Shown: positions 18,829 to 28,506 of the stretch, in pieces
Layout of the letters: the number at the start of each line of letters is the position of its first letter
Numbering within the stretch: position 1 is the first letter of the stretch
Assembly (NCBI GenBank): GCA_963800135.1
Contig: CAWCZR010000016.1
Span: 62,001 to 126,000 of the forward strand
Direction of reading: 5' to 3'
DNA: 64,000 nucleotides
From: DASPSM01 sp963800135
GTDB taxonomy: Bacteria; Planctomycetota; Planctomycetia; Planctomycetales; Planctomycetaceae
The notes under the pieces: model-generated
The model's input: the letters and a program-made list of their open reading frames with translations, nothing else
The model's database searches: none
Told to the model about the DNA's origin: nothing
Translations under genes and position numbers: made by a program

Positions 18829-19344
18829 ATGCCCGCACCACCGCTTTACGACTACGCGAAGTTTGACTTCGACAAGCCGCTGTTCGGCATCGACGATATC
18901 CGCCGCGTCAATCCGCAGCGACACGAAATGGAGCAGCTGAGCGGCGTAGTCCACGTCGATACCGCAAACCACGGCGTCGTAGGATTCAAGGACATCACCG
19001 AGCACGAGTTCTGGAGCCGCGGCCATATGCCCGGCTACCCGATCATGCCCGGAGTCGTGCTGTGCGAATGCGCGGCCCAACTGGCCGGCTTTTACGCCCG
19101 CAAATACGACGTGCTGCGGGGAGATTTCTTGGGGTTCGGCGGCATGGACGACGTGCGATTCCGCTCGCCCGTGTTACCTACTTGTCGATTGATTCTGGTC
19201 GCCAAGCTGACGCTGAACCGTCCGCCGCGTCGCGCGGAATTCGCGTTCCAGGGATTCGTCAAGGAGCGAATGATCTTCAGCGGCACGATGATCGGCGTGC
19301 CCATTCACGTCAGCGACCACGTCGGCCACGCTCCCAACGATTGA
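18829..19344 (+). CDS. FabZ-like 3-hydroxyacyl-ACP dehydratase
   Basis: 171 residues with a hotdog fold. The active-site segment HMPGYPIMPGVVLCECAAQ (about 66-84) matches the FabZ catalytic histidine loop (HFPGxPVMPG) and the following central-helix acid. It is longer at the N-terminus (about 45 extra residues) than E. coli FabZ. Predicted reaction: dehydration of 3-hydroxyacyl-ACP in fatty-acid synthesis, although planctomycete relatives may act on other thioesters. It precedes trmB by two bases, so the two are likely co-transcribed. No other fatty-acid gene is nearby except the ketoacyl-synthase remnant at 13 kb. Confidence 0.82.
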   Translation: MPAPPLYDYAKFDFDKPLFGIDDIRRVNPQRHEMEQLSGVVHVDTANHGVVGFKDITEHEFWSRGHMPGYPIMPGVVLCECAAQLAGFYARKYDVLRGDFLGFGGMDDVRFRSPVLPTCRLILVAKLTLNRPPRRAEFAFQGFVKERMIFSGTMIGVPIHVSDHVGHAPND

Positions 19345-19346
19345 CC

Positions 19347-19976
19347 ATGAATTCCCCGCCGCCGCCCCTACTCGACCTCAAGCCGTATTTCCTCACGCTC
19401 AACGATCTCTCGGCACCGCTCGACTGGCCGGCCTTCTTCGGGAACGAGAATCCGGTCGAGCTGGATGTCGGCTGCGGCCGAGGCCTGTTTCTCTTTACCG
19501 CCTCGGCAGCGAATCCCGCGGTCAACTACCTGGGACTGGAGCTCGATTACCACGAAGGGCGACGGGCCGCCAAGCGATTGTGGAAGCGAGAGCAGCCCAA
19601 TGCGCGGGTGCTCGGCGGCGACGCGCGAATCGCCTTGGCCAAGCTCATCACGCCCCAATCGGTTGCCGCGGTGCACGTCTATTTTCCCGACCCGTGGTGG
19701 AAGCGGCGGCACAAGCGTCGGCGATTATTCACGGACGAATTTGTCGATCTGGCGGCCGGTGTGCTGCAAAGAGGCGGCTTGTTCCATTCCTGGACCGACG
19801 TGGAAGAATACTTCGGCGTGATTCGCGCCCTGATGGATCATCACCCGGCGTTCCAAACGCTTCCGCCGCCCGAGGAGATTCGGCCCGAGCACGATCTCGA
19901 TTACCGCACGAGCTTCGAGCGGAAAAAACGTCAGCTCGGCGCCACGATCTATCGGGGATTGTGGCAAAAGAGGTGA
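19347..19976 (+). CDS. trmB: tRNA (guanine-N7-)-methyltransferase TrmB
   Basis: 209 residues from ATG at 19347, two bases after the FabZ-like stop. The SAM-binding motif LDVGCGRGLFLF (about 37-48) and the TrmB signature HVYFPDPWWKRRHKRRR (about 112-128) are clear. It methylates G46 in the variable loop of several tRNAs using SAM. A longer open frame continues upstream inside the FabZ-like gene, but the ATG here matches the normal family length. Cytoplasmic enzyme. Confidence 0.93.
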   Translation: MNSPPPPLLDLKPYFLTLNDLSAPLDWPAFFGNENPVELDVGCGRGLFLFTASAANPAVNYLGLELDYHEGRRAAKRLWKREQPNARVLGGDARIALAKLITPQSVAAVHVYFPDPWWKRRHKRRRLFTDEFVDLAAGVLQRGGLFHSWTDVEEYFGVIRALMDHHPAFQTLPPPEEIRPEHDLDYRTSFERKKRQLGATIYRGLWQKR

Positions 19977-19987
19977 CGGGGGCAGCG

Positions 19988-21154
19988 TCACTCGAAGAGC
20001 GCGATACTCGCCGTGAAGCCGTGCAGGTAATTCCGGTCGCCGATAGGGCCGATTTCGCCCTGGGCGAAGAAACCGGCCAGCGGAATCGGGCCGGCGCTTT
20101 GCTGTACGGCCCCCGCGTCGTGATTGGGTGCCGAGAAGAGTCGCGTGCCCCGTCCGTTGCAGCTAAAAAGCAGCCCGGCTTGCGCGCGAGCGGCGTGGGC
20201 GGCCCGGTCGGTCTCCAACAACCCGCGCAGATCCTCGTCGGCCGTGTCGGCATCGCGAACGTGGAAACGAACCGTCTGCCCCACGCGAACCTGCGAGCCC
20301 AGGGCGATCGATCCGGTTCCCGAGTCCGCTCCGATCACGTTGGAAATCAAGAAGTCTCCCCGCTCGAATCGATCCTGATATTCGTCCATCGCCAGACCCA
20401 GATGCAGCCCCATTCGCACGAGCTCGGCATCACGGTCGGACAGCGTGTCGAACAACTCGCGCAGCCGCTGCATCGGCGGCACTCCGCCCAAGGCGTGGAC
20501 CACGTTGCCCTCCGCCCGCGTAACAACGTAATGCGTGCCGACCGGTCGGCAGCCCTGCGAAACGACCGAGCGAACGAGAGGACCGCCGCGAACGATCAGA
20601 CCGATCGCTCCGTGACGAACATCGTGCGAGTTGTAAAAGAGCCGGTTTTCACCCGCGCGGTGGCCGCCGCTCGCCATGCCTCCCAGCACGGGAACGCCGC
20701 TCGCCTCGGCATCGCAGTGGTCCAGCACGGTATCCGGGGCCGAGCTGAAGGGGTCCGCCAGCAAAAAGACGGCCCGCAGATCGGGTTCTTCGTTGCCAAA
20801 CGCCGGCAGGCCGCTCGTCACGATGCCGTCGACGGTCCGCTCAAAATTGACGACGAACGGCTCGATGCGCGCCCCCGGCAATAGGGCCGCCCAGAGGCTG
20901 AGCGCAGGGCCCGACTCGATCTCGTTCGACCCACCGATGATGGTCTCGCCCGTGCAACCAATCAGCACTTTGGTCCCGGTCGCTTCGCAGATCCGCGAGG
21001 CCAACTGAGAAAAGGCGTCTTGATGGGCGTGATTGACGAACAGGAACGAAATGTCCGGCTCGGCGCCGCGCAGCGCTCCGCGGACCTCTTCCATCACCGA
21101 GCGGATGGCATCGGAGGTATTCGTCGCGCGGGAAAGGCTGGCGGCATACGGCAT
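19988..21154 (-). CDS. FIST domain protein
   Basis: 388 residues. The N-terminal half carries FIST_N features (LIGCTGETIIGGSNEIE around 66-82; GGMASGGHRAGENRLFYN around 155-172) and the C-terminal half the FIST_C pattern including LISNVIGAD and LFSCNGRG. FIST proteins are predicted small-ligand (possibly amino-acid) sensory domains in signal transduction; no enzymatic activity is established. No transmembrane or output domain is fused here. It is convergent with trmB (stops 11 bases apart) and divergent from the GspF-like gene. Confidence 0.85.
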   Translation of the reverse strand: MPYAASLSRATNTSDAIRSVMEEVRGALRGAEPDISFLFVNHAHQDAFSQLASRICEATGTKVLIGCTGETIIGGSNEIESGPALSLWAALLPGARIEPFVVNFERTVDGIVTSGLPAFGNEEPDLRAVFLLADPFSSAPDTVLDHCDAEASGVPVLGGMASGGHRAGENRLFYNSHDVRHGAIGLIVRGGPLVRSVVSQGCRPVGTHYVVTRAEGNVVHALGGVPPMQRLRELFDTLSDRDAELVRMGLHLGLAMDEYQDRFERGDFLISNVIGADSGTGSIALGSQVRVGQTVRFHVRDADTADEDLRGLLETDRAAHAARAQAGLLFSCNGRGTRLFSAPNHDAGAVQQSAGPIPLAGFFAQGEIGPIGDRNYLHGFTASIALFE

Positions 21155-21401
21155 GGATTTCGCAATTCCTTGGGGCCGTGCTCGTTACGCGCCGCGGTGC
21201 CTCACGGAAGGAGACGCCGATTGAGGTGAAAAACTAAACAAAACCGCCCCCCGACGCGTATCTTACCGCGGGTGGCGCGGCCCTGTCATTCCGAGTCATT
21301 CGGTGGTTTGCGCGGGAGATTCGAGCCCCCGATTGCCATGGACTGTAGAATTGCGGTTGTTGGCCTCGTCAGAAGCAATTGGAACTGCCGGGAGGCATGT
21401 C
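21155..21401. other. Divergent intergenic region between FIST and GspF-like genes
   Basis: About 250 bases with no supported gene. It must hold promoters for both divergent genes. An in-frame extension of the GspF-like frame runs back to 21303 but does not look like protein. Confidence 0.45.
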
Positions 21402-22451
21402 GTGTTTAGTCCACGCATCCGCACCAAGTCACTCGTCGTCGTGTGCCGCGGCCTGGCGACGATGATCGATGCCGGCATTCCCATCGGCAAAGCCTTCGAG
21501 CTCGCCTCCAAGAAGTCCGGCGATCTCCGCTCGACGCACGCCCTGATCGAGATTGCGGCTGACTTGCGTCGCGGGCTCGACGTGACCGAGGCGATGCGGG
21601 CTCGCGGCCTGGCCTTCCCCGAAACGATGATCGAGCTGGTGGGCGTTGCCGAACAAACGGGCAACTTGCCCGAGGTGCTCAAATCGCTGGCCGGGCACTA
21701 CGAAAATACCGTCCGGCTGCGGCGAGAGTTTTTCTCGAAGATCACCTTTCCGGCCTTTCAGCTGGTGGCGGCCATCCTGGTCATCGCGTTAATGCTCTAC
21801 ATTCTGGGGATCATCGCCGAGGCTCACCCGGGCTCCAAGGCAGTCGACATTCTCGGCCTCGGCTTGTACGGATCCCGCGGCGCGCTCATCTGGCTGGGGA
21901 CCACGTTTGGCTCGCTGCTCGGCGCCATCGTCCTGGGAATCGTGATTCGGCGTTCGCTCTTAGGACAGCGGATCTTCGACTCCTTCATGCTGCAGATCCC
22001 GGTGCTCGGCTGGTGCCTGCGCTCGTTCGCGATCGCCCGCTTCTCCTGGTCGTTCGCGTTGACGCAGCAAGCCGGTATGTCGATCGAGCCGAGTCTGGTC
22101 GCCAGCTTCAAAGCGACCTCGAACGGAGCCTTTCTGAAAGCGTCGCCCCACGTCTGGGCTGCCGTCCGCGAGGGAGAAACCCTGCATTCCGCGCTCGAGG
22201 AGACGCAGCTGTTTCCCATCGACTACCTGCACATCATCGACGTGGCCGAGACCACCGGCACCGTCCCCGAAACGCTCGAACGGATCAGCCCCGAACTGGA
22301 GGGTCAGGCCCGCCGCGCGATGGACATGCTGGCCTCAGCGGCGGCCTGGTCGATCTGGTGCCTGGTGGCCACGTTCATCGTGTTCCTGATCTTCCGCGTC
22401 GCGATGTTCTACATCGGCCAGCTTAACGACGCGGTCAACATGGCAAGGTGA
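21402..22451 (+). CDS. Type II secretion/pilus assembly protein, GspF/PilC-like
   Basis: 349 residues from GTG at 21402, preceded by GGGAGG at 21390-21395; the upstream extension to 21303 lacks family similarity. Two GspF repeats are visible: GVAEQTGNLPEVLKSL in the first (about 85-100) and DVAETTGTVPETLERI in the second (about 280-295). Three membrane helices flank them (about 128-155, 178-205, 320-345). It would be the inner-membrane platform of a type II secretion or type IV pilus-like machine. No other secretion gene is adjacent in the window. Confidence 0.87.
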   Translation: MFSPRIRTKSLVVVCRGLATMIDAGIPIGKAFELASKKSGDLRSTHALIEIAADLRRGLDVTEAMRARGLAFPETMIELVGVAEQTGNLPEVLKSLAGHYENTVRLRREFFSKITFPAFQLVAAILVIALMLYILGIIAEAHPGSKAVDILGLGLYGSRGALIWLGTTFGSLLGAIVLGIVIRRSLLGQRIFDSFMLQIPVLGWCLRSFAIARFSWSFALTQQAGMSIEPSLVASFKATSNGAFLKASPHVWAAVREGETLHSALEETQLFPIDYLHIIDVAETTGTVPETLERISPELEGQARRAMDMLASAAAWSIWCLVATFIVFLIFRVAMFYIGQLNDAVNMAR

Positions 22452-22578
22452 CGCGCTCGCGCCGGCCGCGTACCCCCCGGATTCTCCCACCTGGGGATTG
22501 GGGGCACGTTTGTCCACTCTCCCATTGCGAAGCCGATGGGCCGCATCGTAGCCTGGGAAGAGCAATAGGGGCCCATCC

Positions 22579-25508
22579 ATGAACGATCCGCAAAGCTCGG
22601 CCGATCGCTCTTCCGACCTGCCGGCCTCCACAATGATTGGCGCTGCCGCCGTGGGCGCCGGCCCGCCGCCGCGCGAAAGGGTCGGCAGCGTCATCGGGCC
22701 ATATAAGCTCCTGCAGCAGCTCGGCGAAGGCGGGTTCGGCATCGTCTACATGGCCGAGCAGGAAAAGCCGGTCCGCCGCATCGTCGCGATCAAGATCATC
22801 AAGCCGGGGATGGATACGGCCCAGGTGATCGCTCGCTTCGAGTCGGAGCGGCAGGCTCTGGCCCTGATGGATCACCCAAATATCGCCCGCGTGCTCGACG
22901 CCGGCGCGACCGATTCGGGCCATCCCTACTTCGTGATGGAACTGGTCCGCGGGGTGCCCATCACCGAGTTCTGCGACAAGAACCATCTCGCCCCCGAAGA
23001 GCGGCTCAAGCTGTTCATCGACGTCTGCCACGCCATTCAACACGCGCATCACAAAGGCGTGATTCACCGCGACATCAAGCCGTCCAATGTGCTGGTGACG
23101 CTGCACGACGGCGTGCCCGTCGTGAAGGTCATCGACTTCGGCGTGGCCAAGGCAACCGTGCAGAAGCTGACCGAGAAGACGTTGTTTACCGCGTTCGGAC
23201 AGATGCTCGGCACGCCGGCTTACATGAGCCCCGAACAGGCCGAGATGAGCGGCCTCGACATCGACACCCGCAGCGACGTCTATTCGCTCGGCGTCCTGCT
23301 CTATGAATTGCTTACCGGCACGACGCCGATCGAGGCCGCCAAGTTGCGGGAGGCCGGGTATGCGGAGATGCAGCGGCTGATCCGCGAGCAGGACGCTCCG
23401 CGCCCGAGCACGCGGTTTTCCAAGCTCGGCGACACGGCCACGATCGTGGCAGGCAACCGGGGCGTTGACGTCAAGCGGCTCGTACAATTGCTCGCGGGCG
23501 ACCTCGACTGGGTGGTGATGAAGGCGCTCGAGAAGGACCGTAACCGCCGTTACGACACGCCCGGGGGTTTCGCCGACGACGTCCAACGCTATCTCCGCCG
23601 CGAAGCGATCGTCGCCCGGCCCCCTTCGACGACTTACAAAGTCCGGAAATTCGCCCAGCGAAATCGGGGCACCGTGGTGACCGTGACTGTGGTCGCCGTT
23701 GCACTCTTGGCGGGCATTGTCGTCTCGACGTGGCAAGCGCTGCGGGCGCGCCGGGCCGAGGCGGCGGCGATTGTGGCGGCCGACGAGGCGCGGGCCAGTG
23801 AAGCAGAAACGAAGGAGGCGCTCTTGCGCCACGCACGCCGAGGCCGCGGCCCATGCCGCCGCCAACGAAGCTCGCGCTCGTGAGGCCGAGACCAAAGTCG
23901 CGCTCACGCTGCGCGACCCGTGCCGAAGCGGCTGCCCAATCCGCCGCCAAGGAGGCGCGGGCTCGCGAGGCAGAGTCCAAAGCCGTCGTCAGTTTCGTCG
24001 AGAACCAGGTCTTTGCCGCCGCGCGGCCGACAGGACAAGAAGGGGGCCTCGGACGCGAGGTCACGATGGAAAAGGCGATCGAGTCGGCGGTGCCGTACGT
24101 CACGAAGAGTTTTCCTAACCAGCCCCTGATTGAAGCCAAGCTGCGTTTGACGCTCGGGAAGTCGTTCTATTACCTGGGCGAGGCACAAAAGGCAGCCGAG
24201 CAAGAGGAGGCCGCCCGCGCCATCTACACGCGAGTTATGGGCCCCGACGACCCGTTGACGCTGCTGGCGATGCACAATCTGGCCAGCAGCTATGCCACCC
24301 TCGGTCGCGTCAACGAGGCCCTCAGGCTTCGCGAGGAAACGGTCGCCTTGCGTCGCGCGAAGCTCGGTCCTGACAACCCGGACACGCTGGCCAGCATGAA
24401 CAATCTCGCGCTGAGTTACGGCGACGTCGGGCGGCCCGACGACGCGCTCAAGCTCCGGGAAGAAACCCTGGCAAGATTCAAGGCGACGGAGGGGCCCACC
24501 CACCCCGACACGCTGATGGCGATGAACAATCTGGGCAATGCGTATTTCGCGCTCGGTCGGAACGCAGAAGCCCTGAAACTCCGCGAGGAGACGACCGCGC
24601 TTTATAAGGCGAAGCTCGGCCCCGACCACGTCGACACGCTCAGGAGCATGGGCAACCTGGCGAGCAGCTATTCCTCGGTTGGGCGGGAGGCTGATGCCCT
24701 GAAGCTGCGCGAGGAAACCCTGGCGCTTCGCAAAGCCAAGCTCGGCCCCGACCACCCCTCCACGTTGATCAGCATGAGCGCCTTGGGCGACAGCTATGAA
24801 GCAGTCGGCCGGCATGCCGACGCGCTCAAAATTCGCCAGGAAAACCTGGCACTGCGCAAAGCCAAGCTCGGCCCCGACCATCCCGACACGCTGTTCAGCA
24901 TGAACAACCTCGCGGAATCCTATGCCGCCCTGGGGCGTGACGCCGACGCACTCAAGCTCCGTGAGGAAACGTTCGCGCTGCGGAGGGCCAAGCTGGGTGC
25001 CGACCATCCCGACACGCTGGTGACCATGTCGGAACTGGCCGACAGCCTGGTCGCGGCCAATCGCATTCAGGAAGCGACGCCGATGATCGACGAGTGTCTC
25101 CGTCTCGCGGCCGGGAAGAATGTCGATGCGAGCGTCCTGTTCACCGCGTACAACGCGCGCCTGCGGATTTGCCAAAAGTCCAAGGATGCCGCCGGTTGCC
25201 GCCGGATGGCCGAGAACTGGGAAAAGCTCAACCGCACCGATTCCGACAGCTTGTACTCGGCCGCCTGCTTCCGCTCGATCACGGCTTCCGTGCTTCGCGC
25301 CGCCGACAAGTCTCCTGGTGCCAATCGCCCGGCTGACGACGAGGCCAACCGTGCGATGGCCTGGCTGAAGCAATCCATCGCGGCCGGCTTCAAGGACGCG
25401 GCCCACATGAAAAAGGACAAAGACCTCGACGCCCTCCGCGGCCGCGAGGACTTCAAGAAGCTGGCATCCGAGCTGGAAGGCACCCAGGCAAAAAGGCGGG
25501 CGCCCTGA
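22579..25508 (+). CDS. Serine/threonine kinase with kinesin-light-chain TPRs (two frameshifts)
   Basis: The first frame (22579-23883) encodes a Hanks-type kinase: GEGGFGIVY (glycine loop), AIKIIK (lysine), HRDIKPSNVLV (catalytic loop), DFGVAK, GTPAYMSPEQ, then a membrane helix near residue 360. An alanine/arginine-rich coiled linker crosses two frame changes, near 23827 and near 23918 (an extra C in each is the simplest repair). The third frame (to 25508) holds about eight 42-residue TPRs of the pattern KLREETLALRKAKLGPDHPD. The repaired protein is about 975 residues. It is a membrane-anchored signalling kinase with a periplasmic/extracellular TPR region. Whether the breaks are real is unknown; both maintain the same helical linker once repaired. 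Confidence 0.85.
24240..25080 (+). repeat. Tandem 126-base TPR-encoding repeats
   Basis: About seven consecutive units of 126 bases, each encoding a 42-residue kinesin-light-chain-type TPR (core LGPDHPDTLxSMNNLA). Adjacent units are similar at the DNA level (for example around 24700-24980), so unit number may vary by recombination. Confidence 0.75.
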
Positions 25509-25638
25509 ACGACGATCAACCGAGGGCGCACTTCACGCGTCAACGCTCATGCCTTACACCTGCTCACGATCGGCAGGGTCCGATTAGTCTAGGGCAGGCG
25601 CGGAAACGGTATGATGCGCCGAAGGTTGCCCAAAGCGG

Positions 25639-26826
25639 TCATTTGTCGTCGAGCAGTTCGACGGCCTCGAAGCGTTTGCCTTCCATCAGCTCCAAGCTGG
25701 CGCCGCCCCCTGTGCTGACATGCGTGACTTTGTCAGCCAGGCCAAGTTGCTGGATGGCGGCCGCGCTGTCGCCCCCGCCGATAATGCTCGTCGCGTGACT
25801 ATTCGCCACGGCTTCGGCCACCGCGCGGGTGCCGGCATCGAAGGGAGGCATCTCGAAGACGCCCATCGGGCCGTTCCAGATGACGGTCTTCGCCGTGCGA
25901 ATGGTGTCGGCAAACAGGCCGGCCGTTTGCGGTCCAATGTCCAACCCTTCGTAGCCCTCGGGAATTTGCCCCGCGGCGACGACCTGCTTGTTGCAGTTGG
26001 CATTGAAGGCGTCGCCGCAGTGCGTATCGACCGGCAGCATTAATTTGCCCGCTCCGATTTGCAGCAGTTCGCGGGCTAGCTCCACCTTGTCGGGTTCGAC
26101 CAGGCTTTTGCCGACCTTCCCGCCTTGGGCCAGCGAGAACGTATAGGCCATCGCTCCGCCGATCAACACGCGGTCGCAGACTGGCAACAAATTGCGGATG
26201 ACGTTGATCTTGTCGGAGACCTTGGCCCCGCCCAGGATCGCCAGGAAAGGTCGCTCGGGATGGGAGATCGTCTCCAGCAGATATTGCAGCTCCTTGGCAA
26301 CCAGGAAGCCCATCACCTTTGGCTTGTTGCCCATCGCCTTGGGGACCGCAACCATCGAGGCATCGGTGCGGTGGCAGGTGCCGAAGGCGTCGTTGCAATA
26401 AATGTCGCCGAGCCCGGCCAGCGCGCGGGCGAACTCCGCATCGCCGGCTTGCTCACCCGCGTAGAACCGCACGTTCTCCAGAAGCAACACGCCCCCCGGC
26501 TTGAGTGCAGCCGCCTTGGCCTTGGCGTCATCGCCGATCGCGTCGGGGGCAAAGTCGACCGGGCGCTTGAGCAACTCGGCAAGCCGCGTGGCGGCAGGTT
26601 TCAGACTGCACTTCGGCTCGGGGCCTTTGCCTTTGGGCCGGCCGAGGTGGCTCATCAGGATCAACTTGCCGCCGCGCGACAGAACCGACTCGATCGTCGG
26701 CAGCGCCATCCGAATTCTCAGGTCGTCGGTAATCTGTTGCTGGTCATCAAGTGGCACGTTGAAATCGACCCGCATGAGGACCGTGCGGCCGTTGACGTCA
26801 ACGTCGGCAATTGAACGCTTGGGCAT
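25639..26826 (-). CDS. pgk: Phosphoglycerate kinase
   Basis: 395 residues, full length. The N-terminal substrate-binding motifs RVDFNVPLD (about 20-28) and SHLGRPKG (about 60-67) and the C-terminal nucleotide-binding motifs GGGDSAAA and STGGGASLELMEGK are intact. It converts 1,3-bisphosphoglycerate and ADP to 3-phosphoglycerate and ATP in glycolysis. It stands without other glycolytic genes nearby, convergent with the kinase/TPR gene and 58 bases after the TPR-type secreted protein gene. Confidence 0.97.
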   Translation of the reverse strand: MPKRSIADVDVNGRTVLMRVDFNVPLDDQQQITDDLRIRMALPTIESVLSRGGKLILMSHLGRPKGKGPEPKCSLKPAATRLAELLKRPVDFAPDAIGDDAKAKAAALKPGGVLLLENVRFYAGEQAGDAEFARALAGLGDIYCNDAFGTCHRTDASMVAVPKAMGNKPKVMGFLVAKELQYLLETISHPERPFLAILGGAKVSDKINVIRNLLPVCDRVLIGGAMAYTFSLAQGGKVGKSLVEPDKVELARELLQIGAGKLMLPVDTHCGDAFNANCNKQVVAAGQIPEGYEGLDIGPQTAGLFADTIRTAKTVIWNGPMGVFEMPPFDAGTRAVAEAVANSHATSIIGGGDSAAAIQQLGLADKVTHVSTGGGASLELMEGKRFEAVELLDDK

Positions 26827-26884
26827 GAGGAAACTCGAACCTTCGGGGATCGGGACGACGGGAAGTCGCGTCGTCCCAGCGCGA

Positions 26885-28189
26885 TCATGGTTTGCGGCCG
26901 TGGGATTTCAGCCATTCCTTATACTCGGGACTTTTCGCGAAGCCCTCGAACGCTTTGACCGCGGTCAGGTCACCGAACGTGACGCCCAGCGACTCGGCCT
27001 TCTTCAGCCATTTGACCGTGTCTGCATAGTTGTGTGCCGCCAGCGAAATGTCGATGAGAGCGTAGTAAGCGCGGAGCAGATTCGGATCCGTAACGAGCGC
27101 GTTCTGCACCATCTCGCGGGCCTCTTTGAGCTTGTTCTCCCGCAAGAGGACGTTGCCGCGCAGCACGTTCAGGTACGGATCGCCGCCGATCGCCTTGTCG
27201 ACCCGTTCGATGGCCTCGAGCGCCTTGTCGAACGACTTGCGGAGAATGTACGCGTCGACCGAGATCAGATCGATCATCGGGTCGTTCGGATATTGTTTAC
27301 GAAAATCGTCGATTGTCGCCAGGTATTCTGCGTCGCTGATGGACTGCGTCGCCAACAGCCGCATGGTCATCGCCGGCTTCGATTTTTGCACCGAGGCGGG
27401 AAGCTCCTTGTAAATATTGAGGGCTTGTCGCCAGTTGCGCTTGCGCGTGTACTGTCCCATGAGTGCGAACTGGCTGAAATGCTCGACAAAGTCTTTCTCC
27501 GGACCCGAGAGATTATCGATGCTGGCACCCCCCGATTTGTGCGCCAGCGGCAGGAACGAACGCCTTAAGTTTTGCGAATACATCTCGCCGACCAGGAAGA
27601 TGTAACATTCCACCCCAATGACCGATCCAGTTTTCGAGCGGCCCAGCACCCAATCGTGATAGTTGAGGGCGCCGGTGGAGCTGATCAGCCGAAACAGCAC
27701 CCGCGTCTGTCCCCCTGCGCTATGAATGCGAAACGCCCGATAGTCGCCGGATCCCTGGATTCCGGCCATAATTGCCCGCCCAAACCCCGACGTTTTCGAC
27801 GTGGTGGCCGACTTCAAGCCGCGGCTGAACTCGGTGCGAAACTCCTTAAGCTGCGGCGAGTTGCCCGGCAAAGCGGTCGCTTTTTCCACGAATGCATCCC
27901 AGTCGACCAGCGTGTTGAACGCATCGACGGCGTTGGACACATTGACGCTTTTCGTGGACGTGCCCAGGCGAACCGCGCGCTGCAGAGCCACTGCCCACGT
28001 CTTCGCCTCCTCGGCGGTAATCGGTTTGGCAGACGTTTGCACAGGCGTTCTGGTTGCCCTCGCTGGCGGGAGCGCGCTGTCGGGCAACAAGGGAGGAGCG
28101 GGCGGAGCAGCCGGTGTCGAATGAACAGATCCGATCCACACGCCAATGCAGAGGACGCTCAGCGCCAAGAGTTGGAGGGGCTTTTTCAT
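26885..28189 (-). CDS. Secreted TPR-like protein of unknown function
   Basis: 434 residues from ATG at 28189, chosen because it gives a clean signal peptide (MKKPLQLLALSVLCIGVWIG); the open frame upstream to 28390 is not protein-like. The mature part has a central domain of unknown type (about 60-210) and a C-terminal half of TPR-like helical pairs (for example NPLRGNVLLRENKLKEAR-type packing around 330-400). No enzyme motif recognised. Probably extracytoplasmic. It lies upstream of pgk in the same direction, 58 bases away, which may be chance co-transcription. Confidence 0.75.
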   Translation of the reverse strand: MKKPLQLLALSVLCIGVWIGSVHSTPAAPPAPPLLPDSALPPARATRTPVQTSAKPITAEEAKTWAVALQRAVRLGTSTKSVNVSNAVDAFNTLVDWDAFVEKATALPGNSPQLKEFRTEFSRGLKSATTSKTSGFGRAIMAGIQGSGDYRAFRIHSAGGQTRVLFRLISSTGALNYHDWVLGRSKTGSVIGVECYIFLVGEMYSQNLRRSFLPLAHKSGGASIDNLSGPEKDFVEHFSQFALMGQYTRKRNWRQALNIYKELPASVQKSKPAMTMRLLATQSISDAEYLATIDDFRKQYPNDPMIDLISVDAYILRKSFDKALEAIERVDKAIGGDPYLNVLRGNVLLRENKLKEAREMVQNALVTDPNLLRAYYALIDISLAAHNYADTVKWLKKAESLGVTFGDLTAVKAFEGFAKSPEYKEWLKSHGRKP

Positions 28190-28506
28190 CGGGACGACTC
28201 GCTGTGAGGGATGGAGACGGTCACCCGGCATGGCGAAGTGTGTGGATCGACTCTGCGGCGTAAAAACTGGCGTGGCCCGGCTGCTGGCGCCGTGCAGCAT
28301 AGCAGAATGGCGGGCCGCCTCAATCGTGCCGGTGCGGGCGGCACGCGAGACTCGGTGGCGTCCGGTTGTGGAGGCGGACCACAGGGGCAACCCTTTTCGC
28401 AGTCTGCCAATTCAGCTACATATCACCTCCAAGGATGAACACGGTCGAAGTTCGCTCACCCCGGTGAAACTTGAGCGCCGACCTGGCACAGCTAATCGCT
28501 CGTCGC
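28190..28506. other. Divergent intergenic region
   Basis: About 320 bases between the divergent TPR-like gene and proB. No gene is supported; promoters for both are expected here but none is clear. A TTG at 28471 could extend ProB by 12 residues. Confidence 0.45.

Noticed and set aside
22435..23907. 490-codon minus-strand frame opposite the kinase gene
   Set aside because: Antisense shadow of the kinase domain; composition typical of such frames.
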